DNA of 64,000 nt from Spirochaetales bacterium (GTDB lineage Bacteria; Spirochaetota; Leptospiria; Leptospirales; Leptonemataceae): contig JABTUL010000002.1 in the NCBI GenBank assembly GCA_015075425.1, forward strand, positions 186,001-250,000, written 5' to 3'. Shown piece by piece: positions 8,607-15,624 of the stretch (positions within the stretch are counted from its first letter, which is position 1; every line of letters begins with the position of its first letter). The position numbers and the translations under genes are program-made. The notes beneath the pieces were generated by a model. That model saw nothing but the letters and a program-made list of their open reading frames with translations, did no database searches and was not told where the DNA came from.

Positions 8607-8999
8607 CTACGGCTCAATTCGGGCCGGAAATTCTGGCGCCAGGCCGGAGGCTCTTTGCTCCGAACCATCCACAAAGAAACGTACTCCTCCCTCTGAATCT
8701 ACGGTCCAGAATTCCTGCGCTCCAGCTGCGCTGTAGAGCTTCATTTTCTCTGCCATTTCTTCCTTTGTGTTCGAAGACGGCAAGATCTCAATGCATATGA
8801 GCGGGGCCTTGGTGGCATCAAACTCATGGCGGGCCTGTTCCCAGTGTTCTCTGGTGAACCAGGCGACATCGGCCACTCTTGTTCCATCACGGGTCCGGAT
8901 CGCACTTTCCGTAACAACCACGCCATCCGGCAGGACTTCTTCGAGCTTGCGCGCGACCCTGTTCTGAAAGTAGCCGTGCATCTGCCACATGGGACTCAT
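8607..8999 (-). CDS. Uma2-family nuclease-fold protein, N-terminally short
   Basis: The protein has 130 residues from ATG 8997-8999, preceded by a good GGGAGG site; an in-frame stop lies about 15 codons upstream, so it cannot be much longer. Uma2 (DUF820) proteins have a PD-(D/E)XK-like fold. Here the VADVAWF strand supplies the Asp, and ICIEILPSSN the Glu of the core. The KMKLYSAAGAQEFWTVD segment corresponds to the family's conserved Y..AG..EYW.vd. The usual first 50-60 residues (the ExR..YIDG part) are missing, so this may be a truncated copy. The role of the family is unknown; many genomes hold several copies. Confidence 0.75.
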   Translation of the reverse strand: MSPMWQMHGYFQNRVARKLEEVLPDGVVVTESAIRTRDGTRVADVAWFTREHWEQARHEFDATKAPLICIEILPSSNTKEEMAEKMKLYSAAGAQEFWTVDSEGGVRFFVDGSEQRASGLAPEFPARIEP

Positions 9000-9144
9000 G
9001 ATGATCCTCCCGCGACCATCGGTTTCAATCCAGGAGGCACTGCGGCTTCAAGGATATACCTCCATCACCGTTACTCGGAGCACTCATCGAGGCACCGCCG
9101 CGGAAAAGGTCTTGACAGAGTCTTCCGCAGCGACATAGTCAAGT

Positions 9145-9696
9145 GTGCAAACGCTACTGGAACAAGAGGGCATCCGCCAACGCTTGGCCCGGCTCACGCC
9201 GGATGAGTACCATCGTCTTGGTGAGCTGGGTGTTCTTTCTGAGCGCACGGAACTCATTGATGGGCTGGTCCTGAACAAGATGCCCAAATCGCCTCGCCAC
9301 CGCCATGCAGTTCAGAGACTTTTTGATCTACTGCTCGTCGCCTTTCCCGGCTGGCATGTACGTAAGGAAGATCCCCTGACGCTCGGGACATCGGAGCCAG
9401 AGCCTGATCTTGCCGTAGTCGCAGGGCACTCCGACGACTACCGCGAGGTCCACCCCACTGCCGCCGTGCTTGTGGTCGAGGTGAGTTTGTCATCCCATGA
9501 TCTTGATTTTGCCAAACAGTACATCTACGCCCGGGCTGGTATTCCTGAATACTGGCTGCTGGACCTGGAACGTCGTGAGTTGACTCGCTTTTATGAACCA
9601 CAGGATGGACAGTATTTGCACACGAAAACTCTGGGCGAAACGGAACAGGTAGCTCTGGGCAAGCGGATGGTCGTAGTGGGTGATCTTCTCTCTTGA
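9145..9696 (+). CDS. Uma2-family nuclease-fold protein
   Basis: The full-length 183-residue Uma2 protein begins at GTG 9145; an in-frame TAG three codons earlier fixes the earliest possible start. It shows the family's order: an ERTELIDGLVLNKMPKSP N-terminal strand, H..AVQRLFDLL helix, EPEPDLAVV (catalytic-type Asp), VVEVSLSS (Glu plus Ser in place of the usual Lys-type position), and YARAGIPEYWLLDLERREL. It is divergent from the shorter Uma2 gene at 8607-8999, with 145 bp between them. No convincing ribosome site was found. A nuclease activity is predicted from the fold, but no cellular role is established. Confidence 0.85.
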   Translation: MQTLLEQEGIRQRLARLTPDEYHRLGELGVLSERTELIDGLVLNKMPKSPRHRHAVQRLFDLLLVAFPGWHVRKEDPLTLGTSEPEPDLAVVAGHSDDYREVHPTAAVLVVEVSLSSHDLDFAKQYIYARAGIPEYWLLDLERRELTRFYEPQDGQYLHTKTLGETEQVALGKRMVVVGDLLS

Positions 9697-9733
9697 GATA
9701 GCGAGAGCAAGACCAGCGGGCCGCTGCGAAAAG

Positions 9734-9778
9734 CCGGGACAGTAAAAGCCCCGGATTGCAGCCCTTTAAAATTTTTTT
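9734..9778 (+). terminator. Possible intrinsic terminator after the Uma2 gene
   Basis: CCGGG at 9734-9738 can pair with CCCGG at 9750-9754, and a seven-base T-run follows at 9772-9778. The 17-base gap between stem and T-run makes this a weak candidate. Confidence 0.3.
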
Positions 9779-9782
9779 CAAA

Positions 9783-9811
9783 TTGACAGGTTAGTGTCGC
9801 GCATGTATAGT
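9783..9811 (+). promoter_or_regulatory. Sigma-70-type promoter upstream of the SH3b lipoprotein gene
   Basis: A perfect -35 (TTGACA, 9783-9788) and a near-perfect -10 (TATAGT, 9806-9811) are spaced by 17 bp. Transcription would start near 9818, about 157 nt before the next recognisable gene. The promoter is framed by an inverted repeat, ATTGACA at 9782-9788 and TGTCAAT at 9814-9820, which may be an operator. A 31-codon reading frame (9813-9908) lies in the leader; its reality is unknown. Confidence 0.6.
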
Positions 9812-9974
9812 TATGTCAATGAAATGTCCCCGGTCCGTATTTCTCGCCTGCACCTTCGGGGGATTCCTCACCACTGCAGTTCTGCATCCCGGCCACCTGG
9901 ACAAATAGCGGGCAATGCAATTGACTATCCGGTGCAATTTTATTATTAAAATAATCAACTTACCCAGGATCAAC

Positions 9975-10715
9975 ATGGATGTAAAAATTGTAATTTTATT
10001 TGCTGGCGCGCTTCTTTCAATAGGAAACTGTCAGAAAACTGAAAAAGAAATGGTCGGCCCGCGAGCAACTGGTTCTGCATCCGGAGAAAAATATGTTCAG
10101 GCTTCCGGAGGCCTCAGGCTGCGGGAAACTCCTGAGGTGAGTGGCAAAGTTATCCTTACAATGCCAGATGGCACTGCTACCCGTCTTATCGCTGAATCCG
10201 GTCCCGAGATCGAAATCAGCGGAAAAAAGGGAAAATGGACGAAAGTGAATTACACTGGTTATGAAGGGTGGGTTTTTGGCGGATTTTTAACCGATCAAAA
10301 ACCGCAACCAGACGCGCCCTGCGTAACATCCCTCACTGGATTCAAACAAGGCTGTCTGGGAGAGTTCTGCAGGGATAGCTCCCGCTGCTCGGATGATAAG
10401 AGAATCTTTCGATCTGGTGGAATCTATACGGCCATCTATTGCGATGGAGGCGCCAGAGGCACATGGCGCGTTGAAGGAGACGAAATCATTGCGGTATCGG
10501 AAACAAATATGTGGGAAGGCGAGCATTGTTTCGATGACGCCTGCCGTGCCCAGTCTGCAAAAGAGTATGCCGGCATGGTACACAAAGTCACGATTACGAT
10601 ATCGATAAATAGCGACGGTACAGTTAACGAGAGCACTAAATTCGAACGGACAGGCCATGCGCCAGCTCTGCATACCAGGGTCCGTAAGGATTGTCTGCTA
10701 TCCAGCTGGGATTGA
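9975..10715 (+). CDS. Lipoprotein with an SH3b domain
   Basis: This 246-residue protein is taken from ATG 9975, giving a short signal peptide with a spirochaete-like lipobox ending at Cys19 (SIGNC). Residues about 34-95 form a bacterial SH3 (SH3b) domain: YVQASGGLRLRETPE, then GKVILTMPDGT, KWTKVNYTGYEGWVFGGFL. SH3b domains usually bind peptidoglycan or cell-surface targets. The C-terminal half has at least six Cys and reads like a separate small domain with a GTWRVEGDEIIAV strand pair; it resembles the lipocalin-like domains often found in spirochaete SH3 lipoproteins. It appears monocistronic and ends 26 bp from the convergent fumC. Confidence 0.8.
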   Translation: MDVKIVILFAGALLSIGNCQKTEKEMVGPRATGSASGEKYVQASGGLRLRETPEVSGKVILTMPDGTATRLIAESGPEIEISGKKGKWTKVNYTGYEGWVFGGFLTDQKPQPDAPCVTSLTGFKQGCLGEFCRDSSRCSDDKRIFRSGGIYTAIYCDGGARGTWRVEGDEIIAVSETNMWEGEHCFDDACRAQSAKEYAGMVHKVTITISINSDGTVNESTKFERTGHAPALHTRVRKDCLLSSWD

Positions 10716-10741
10716 ATCTGGTGCTGTGAGCCGAGGAAATT

Positions 10742-12136
10742 CTACAGCCCGGGACCGGTCATTTGCTCCGGTCGGACCCAGGCAGCAAAATCGGACTCAG
10801 AAACAAGCCCCAGCTCCACTGCCGCTTCTTTTAAGGTCAGCCCTTTTTTGTGCGCATGCTTGGCGATCTTAGCGGCGTTATCGTAACCAATATGCGGATT
10901 GAGAGCGGTGACCAGCATGAGGCTCCGCTCCATAAGTGCGCGGATGTTCTCCCGATTGGGCTCAATGCCCACAGCGCAATGCTCTTCAAAACAAAGGCAG
11001 GTATCTGCCAGAAGACGAATCGAATTTAAAACATTGAATATAATTAATGGCTTAAATACGTTGAGTTCAAAGTTTCCGCTGGCCCCGCCCACATTGACAG
11101 CCACATCGTTGCCCATCACCTGAGCGCAGACCATGGTCATGGCTTCACTCTGCGTGGGGTTCACCTTGCCAGGCATGATGGAAGAACCAGGCTCGTTCTC
11201 CGGAATGGACAATTCGCCCAGGCCCGATCGGGGGCCGGAAGCCAGCCAGCGTACATCGTTGGCAATTTTCATGAGTGTTGCCGCCAGGGTTTTGAGGACG
11301 CCGTGCAGAGCCACCAGTGGTCCGTGCGAAGCCAGAGCTTCAAATTTATTGGGCGCGGAAGTAAAAGGTAAACCGGTCAATTCAGCTATCTTTGCCGCTG
11401 CCTGTCTGGCAAAATCCGGATGGGTATTGAGTCCAGTGCCCACTGCTGTTCCACCCAGTGCCAGATTGTATACAGACGGGAGCGCCGCCTGCAAACGCTG
11501 CAGGTCCTGATCAAGTGCTGCCACATACCCGGAAAATTCCTGCCCCAGGGTCAGAGGAGTCGCATCCATCAAATGCGTGCGACCGATTTTTATAATATCA
11601 TGAAAATCATCTGATTTCTTTTGCAATGTATCCCGCAGTTTGCGGACGGCGGGGATCAGATGCTGCATGGTGCGCTCTGCTGCGGCAATATGCATGGCCG
11701 TGGGGAAGGTATCGTTGGAGCTCTGCGCTTTGTTGACATCATCGTTGGGATGAATGGGGATTTTGCTGCCCATGCTACCGCCGGCCAGTTCAATGGCCCG
11801 ATTGGATATGACTTCATTGGCGTTCATGTTTGTCTGCGTACCGCTACCGGTTTGCCAGATGGACAACGGAAAATGATCATCAAGCTGGCCAGCAATGACT
11901 TCATCCGCAGCACGCACAATCAGATCTCTTTTCTCTGCTGGCAGGATTCCCAGATGCGCGTTGGCCAGGGCCGCTGCTTTCTTCAAGATGCCCAGAGCGC
12001 GAATCATCTCCCGGGGAAAACGATCCGTACCTATAGAAAAATGGTGCAAAGACCGCTCCGTCTGGGCGCCCCAGTAGCGATCGGCACGCACCTGAATTTC
12101 TCCCATAGTATCTTTTTCTACACGCAAAGAATCCAT
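10742..12136 (-). CDS. fumC: Class II fumarate hydratase
   Basis: This protein catalyses fumarate to L-malate in the TCA cycle and is cytoplasmic. At 464 residues it has the normal length of FumC. The family signature [15 protein letters not shown] is present, as are the [33 protein letters not shown] and [10 protein letters not shown] segments that build the tetramer's composite active sites. It starts [16 protein letters not shown], as usual for the family. It sits convergent with the SH3b lipoprotein gene and 30 bp downstream of the hypothetical gene at 12167-13273, both on the minus strand, so the two may be co-transcribed. Confidence 0.97.
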   Translation of the reverse strand: MDSLRVEKDTMGEIQVRADRYWGAQTERSLHHFSIGTDRFPREMIRALGILKKAAALANAHLGILPAEKRDLIVRAADEVIAGQLDDHFPLSIWQTGSGTQTNMNANEVISNRAIELAGGSMGSKIPIHPNDDVNKAQSSNDTFPTAMHIAAAERTMQHLIPAVRKLRDTLQKKSDDFHDIIKIGRTHLMDATPLTLGQEFSGYVAALDQDLQRLQAALPSVYNLALGGTAVGTGLNTHPDFARQAAAKIAELTGLPFTSAPNKFEALASHGPLVALHGVLKTLAATLMKIANDVRWLASGPRSGLGELSIPENEPGSSIMPGKVNPTQSEAMTMVCAQVMGNDVAVNVGGASGNFELNVFKPLIIFNVLNSIRLLADTCLCFEEHCAVGIEPNRENIRALMERSLMLVTALNPHIGYDNAAKIAKHAHKKGLTLKEAAVELGLVSESDFAAWVRPEQMTGPGL

Positions 12137-12166
12137 GAGCCAGTTCAGCGCCAGGCGGGCGGAGCG

Positions 12167-13273
12167 TCAATCAGATCGACTGCTGGAGAAGACAGCCTTT
12201 TCTATCAATTTTTCCATAAGTGGACGCGCCTCTTCCTCTGCACCGGAAAAGCGCAACTCCGCATAGAACCCGCGGTTGGGTCGCAACAAATAGAATTCAA
12301 AAAAATCAAATACCTGCTCACTGTAGCGGTCCCCTTCCGTCGTGGCCTCATACACTTCCTCGAGTGTTTTCCCCCGGCTCCTGGCCATAAGGCCCATGCC
12401 GCGCAGAGAGGATCGGTACAATTGACAGCGGGGAACTCCGGCCTGGCAACGCTCCACCGGCCGGGGCGTTCTTTCAAAAGATAAAGTTTCCTTCAGTTGC
12501 ACGGTCAACGGGCGACGGCCATCGCGAACATGCACGTATTCAGGAATGGTGGCCATCTTGTAAGCCCTGGACCATAAATCAGAACCGATAGCCAGAACAC
12601 GATCCGCCTGTTTTAAATAAACTATGCTGCGTTCGTGTGTACGACTGACGGCCTCGCTGCGACCGCGCAGGAAAGAAAACTTTCCAGGCAGTCGCAACCG
12701 ATATCCCTGTCGGTCACTCAAGAGAACCGTTTCTCCGGCCGCACTGTCGTAGAAGAGATAAGGATCAGTGGCTTGATCCAGCAGCAAAAAGTCCGCTTCT
12801 TTGCGCAAGGCATTGATGGCTTGCGTGGCCCGTCGGGCCTGATCGCGGACATCGGCCGCGGCGGGACTGGCAGAAAAAAGCGACATGGCCACGAGAGCCC
12901 TGTAGATGAGCAGGGCCTCATCCTTTAAGCCGGAAGATAGAAGCCCATCGGCCTCTGCCAGATGCAGGGCCGTGCGCGAGGTATCGGGAACTACCGGGCG
13001 CCAGCCTCCCTGTAGCGGAGAGAAACTGATCTCTCCTGAAAAGCTAATGCTAAAATTGCGACCATCTTCATCGGTCAGGGCAATTCGTTCCTGCGTACGC
13101 TCAAGACGGTTAGAAATGTAACCGGCAAACCCGAGGGCACGCCCTCTTTCCCTGGATATCCAGTCCTCCCGGAGCAACGGATCCACCTGGGCCTGGATAT
13201 CCTGCCCGACGCCCGCCAGCAGCAGGAAAAAAAGAGACCGAATGGCAAATCGATTGACGAATGAATCCTTCAT
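12167..13273 (-). CDS. Secreted protein of unknown function
   Basis: The 368-residue protein starts at ATG 13271-13273, or five codons further upstream at 13288. Residues about 1-29 form a signal peptide ending at QAQ. The mature part has a stretch of helices around residues 105-160 with a LYRALVAMSLFSASPAAADVRDQARRA-like pattern that may be a TPR-like pair, followed by beta-rich text with repeated LPGKFSFLRGR/VHVRDGRRPL patterns. No family is recognised. It is divergent from the PlsC-like gene: the two start codons are only 13 bp apart (13273 and 13287), so promoters must lie in each other's coding regions. Confidence 0.7.
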   Translation of the reverse strand: MKDSFVNRFAIRSLFFLLLAGVGQDIQAQVDPLLREDWISRERGRALGFAGYISNRLERTQERIALTDEDGRNFSISFSGEISFSPLQGGWRPVVPDTSRTALHLAEADGLLSSGLKDEALLIYRALVAMSLFSASPAAADVRDQARRATQAINALRKEADFLLLDQATDPYLFYDSAAGETVLLSDRQGYRLRLPGKFSFLRGRSEAVSRTHERSIVYLKQADRVLAIGSDLWSRAYKMATIPEYVHVRDGRRPLTVQLKETLSFERTPRPVERCQAGVPRCQLYRSSLRGMGLMARSRGKTLEEVYEATTEGDRYSEQVFDFFEFYLLRPNRGFYAELRFSGAEEEARPLMEKLIEKAVFSSSRSD

Positions 13274-13286
13274 AACAGAGAACCGC

Positions 13287-14006
13287 ATGGCTTACCAGAC
13301 GGAAAAAGACACCTTCCAGAACATTAAGAGTATCGTAAAACCCTTCCTGAACTTAATGGTAAAAATCGAAGACCACGGTCTGGAACACGTGCCGGGGAAT
13401 GGGCCTGGCATACTGGTGGGCAACCATCGTTCTGATATGGATCCCTTTGTCGTAGCATCCGTTGTTCCGCGTTACATGAGCTGGATCGCCGCTGATTATA
13501 CCACCCGCATACCCATCATGAAGAATTTGATTCGCGAAACAGGAGTCATTCCCATGGATATCTCCGGGAACGTATCGGTTTCATCCATAAAAAAGATTAT
13601 GCATGTTCTCAAGCAGGGTGAGCTTCTGGGAATTTTTCCCGAAGGACACGATTACATGGTGCGCAACGATTTCAGCAGTCCCATGACGGGCTTCCATCCC
13701 GGTTTTGCAACCTTTGCTTACAGGTCCCGTGTCCCCATCATCCCCTTTGCGCTGATCCCTTATGAAGAAAAAGTTGAGACGATTCCCGTCCCTTCAGCCA
13801 TGCGCAGTCTCATCGGCCTGCCGGAAGAAGTTTGCACGATCCCGCACCGGGTTACCTACAAAAGGGTCCTGATTGAATTTGCCCCGCCTATCGGCTCCCT
13901 GGAATTCCGGAACAAACCCGAGAAAGAGGCCGTTCCCTATCTTGCAGAAAGAACGCGCACGACCATTGAAGGGATCCAGAAAAAGCACGGCATGCTGAAC
14001 CAATAG
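13287..14006 (+). CDS. PlsC-like 1-acyl-glycerol-3-phosphate acyltransferase
   Basis: This 239-residue protein has the acyltransferase blocks in order: NHRSDMDPF (the catalytic H-x4-D, block I), the GVIPMDISG region (block II), FPEGH (block III, phosphate binding), and PIIPFALI (block IV). Family enzymes transfer an acyl chain to lysophosphatidic acid or related acceptors at the inner membrane. The acceptor here is not known. The start at ATG 13287 avoids a longer frame (13242) that overlaps the divergent gene. A second PlsC-like protein is encoded at 33686. A hairpin just downstream works as an intrinsic terminator on the minus strand and may be partly active on the plus strand. Confidence 0.88.
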   Translation: MAYQTEKDTFQNIKSIVKPFLNLMVKIEDHGLEHVPGNGPGILVGNHRSDMDPFVVASVVPRYMSWIAADYTTRIPIMKNLIRETGVIPMDISGNVSVSSIKKIMHVLKQGELLGIFPEGHDYMVRNDFSSPMTGFHPGFATFAYRSRVPIIPFALIPYEEKVETIPVPSAMRSLIGLPEEVCTIPHRVTYKRVLIEFAPPIGSLEFRNKPEKEAVPYLAERTRTTIEGIQKKHGMLNQ

Positions 14007-14008
14007 AC

Positions 14009-14038
14009 AAAAAAAAGCCAGCCCTTTTCAGGACTGGC
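14009..14038 (-). terminator. Intrinsic terminator of the LruC gene
   Basis: Read on the minus strand, GGCCAGTCC (about 14031-14039) pairs with the GGGCTGGC at 14017-14024 (one mismatch), and eight T residues follow (complement of 14009-14016). It lies 26 nt after the stop codon of the LruC-domain gene and directly after the convergent plsC-like gene. Confidence 0.75.
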
Positions 14039-14064
14039 CCTTTTCAGTTCAAGTTCTTAATGAC

Positions 14065-15516
14065 TTAACGCGCGCGAAGCCTCTTGCGCAGGGTCAAGGT
14101 TAAGAACATCAGTCCCCCAAAGACAGCAAGGCCAATGAGCATCAGCGGCCCGCCGTAGCCTTTCCAGATGGCGGCACCAAGGCCGGACTGGCTTACAAAG
14201 GAGAACAGGAAGTTGCTCACCGGATTTTGATACCAGGCCGGGTGATTTGTTCCGTTAGATTCGTACCAGGCAGTGAAGTCAGGATAGCCATCCCAGATTT
14301 TCTTACCCTCCAGCGGCCAATCCCAGGCTTCAGGGATCTGGATAGCCCACGGGAAACCGTCAGAATCAAGATATTGATCCGTTCCATCGGCTTTCTTTGC
14401 AATGGCCGGAAAATGAATCTCATGACCGGTGTTATGCACACTGATGAACAGATCATACGGGAAGGACCGGAGATCTGCACGGCTGACCGGCTGATCAAAA
14501 ATCACTTCCAGTTCTGCTTTCTTACCAGGAGCATAAGTCTGGCTGGAAGAGGTGTTGCTCTGAGAAATCGTTGTGGAGCTATCCCCCAAAATTTCCAGGT
14601 TGCGAGCTGAAGTCACCAATGTGGTGGTTTCTGATTCAAGTGTTCCGGATGCCGAGTAAATGCGGCGGATGACCGTGGCCGGAACATCGGCAAGACTGAT
14701 TTTCAGTGTATGCTTGTAGCCTGCTCCACGAGCAATATGCTGATAGCTACCGCGAACACGAACCGTCTTCCCGCTGGAATCCAGGTCCTCTTCGTTGCTC
14801 AGGCGAACTACATAGTCATTGAAATCCGCATCTCCCTTCTTAGGATACAAATCTTCGTAAGCGATGATGGAAACACCGGATGACGGATGCTCGATTTCTG
14901 CAGCGCGACTGTCATCATCGGGATAGGCATCTTCAGCATCCGGGATGCCATCGCCATCGCTGTCCGGACCGCTGCCTGTGGCAGCGCCTTCGAGAGTGAT
15001 CACCCGCACCAGCTTGAGCAGATCCGCAGTCAGCACAGAGCTTGTGTGAATACGATCTCCGGAAATCACTTTCAGAATGACTTCAGAAACACCAGCTCCA
15101 ATGGTAAAAACACCAAGCGTCTTACCGTCTGCGCCCGTAGCCGCCTGGTAGATGGACTCCCCGTTCAGCAGCAAAATCTGAACTACTGCGCCAGGCAAGG
15201 CACCAGTGGCCGCATCAAGGACGGTCACATCCAGATCGATATTCTTTACTGTATTAAATGTAAATTCACCTTCACCGGTAACGTCGCCGCTCTCTTCCGA
15301 GCTTCCGGCCACAGCACCGGACTCCCCGGATGCTCCGGATTCTTCAGACGTCTCACCGCCAGACCCCGAACCTTCTTCGCCGGCAGGGCCACCGCTCTCC
15401 CCTTCCAGACCTGCCTTCATAGCCAGCAGCCAGAAGAAGGAATCGTCCTTTTCAGCGCAATGAGGCAGGCCGATGAGCACGACCAGGGCCAGCCCCAGTA
15501 TTCCTGATTTATTCAT
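14065..15516 (-). CDS. LruC-domain lipoprotein with a C-terminal membrane segment
   Basis: This 483-residue protein starts at ATG 15514-15516 with a GCAGGAGAG ribosome site. It has a signal peptide with lipobox GLPHC (Cys20). A low-complexity Gly/Ser/Glu linker follows (about 35-75), then a carboxypeptidase-regulatory-like beta-domain (about 85-165), then a calcium-binding-like DSDGDGIPDAEDAYPDDD stretch, then the LruC/DUF4842 domain starting YEDLYPKKGDADFNDYVV. LruC is a Leptospira outer-membrane lipoprotein recognised in uveitis sera. The unusual feature here is the C-terminus: GGPLMLIGLAVFGGLMFL is a membrane segment followed by an Arg-rich tail, RKRLRAR. That is not expected for a simple lipoprotein. 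Confidence 0.85.
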   Translation of the reverse strand: MNKSGILGLALVVLIGLPHCAEKDDSFFWLLAMKAGLEGESGGPAGEEGSGSGGETSEESGASGESGAVAGSSEESGDVTGEGEFTFNTVKNIDLDVTVLDAATGALPGAVVQILLLNGESIYQAATGADGKTLGVFTIGAGVSEVILKVISGDRIHTSSVLTADLLKLVRVITLEGAATGSGPDSDGDGIPDAEDAYPDDDSRAAEIEHPSSGVSIIAYEDLYPKKGDADFNDYVVRLSNEEDLDSSGKTVRVRGSYQHIARGAGYKHTLKISLADVPATVIRRIYSASGTLESETTTLVTSARNLEILGDSSTTISQSNTSSSQTYAPGKKAELEVIFDQPVSRADLRSFPYDLFISVHNTGHEIHFPAIAKKADGTDQYLDSDGFPWAIQIPEAWDWPLEGKKIWDGYPDFTAWYESNGTNHPAWYQNPVSNFLFSFVSQSGLGAAIWKGYGGPLMLIGLAVFGGLMFLTLTLRKRLRAR

Positions 15517-15624
15517 ACACTCTCCTGCGGTCCTTTTACGAACCAAAAACAAAACTTGATCTTACAGGTACAGGAGACGAGGATTTTTCGGAAGTTCACT
15601 CCCAAACTGACAAAAAAAGCCTGC

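Noticed and set aside
8312-8674. A 120-codon minus-strand frame between the DUF29 and Uma2 genes
   Set aside because: It has no ribosome site and no coherent protein pattern, and it overlaps the Uma2 gene in another frame.
11621-12484. A 287-codon plus-strand frame opposite fumC
   Set aside because: fumC motifs are intact on the other strand; the frame reads as antisense without any recognisable feature.
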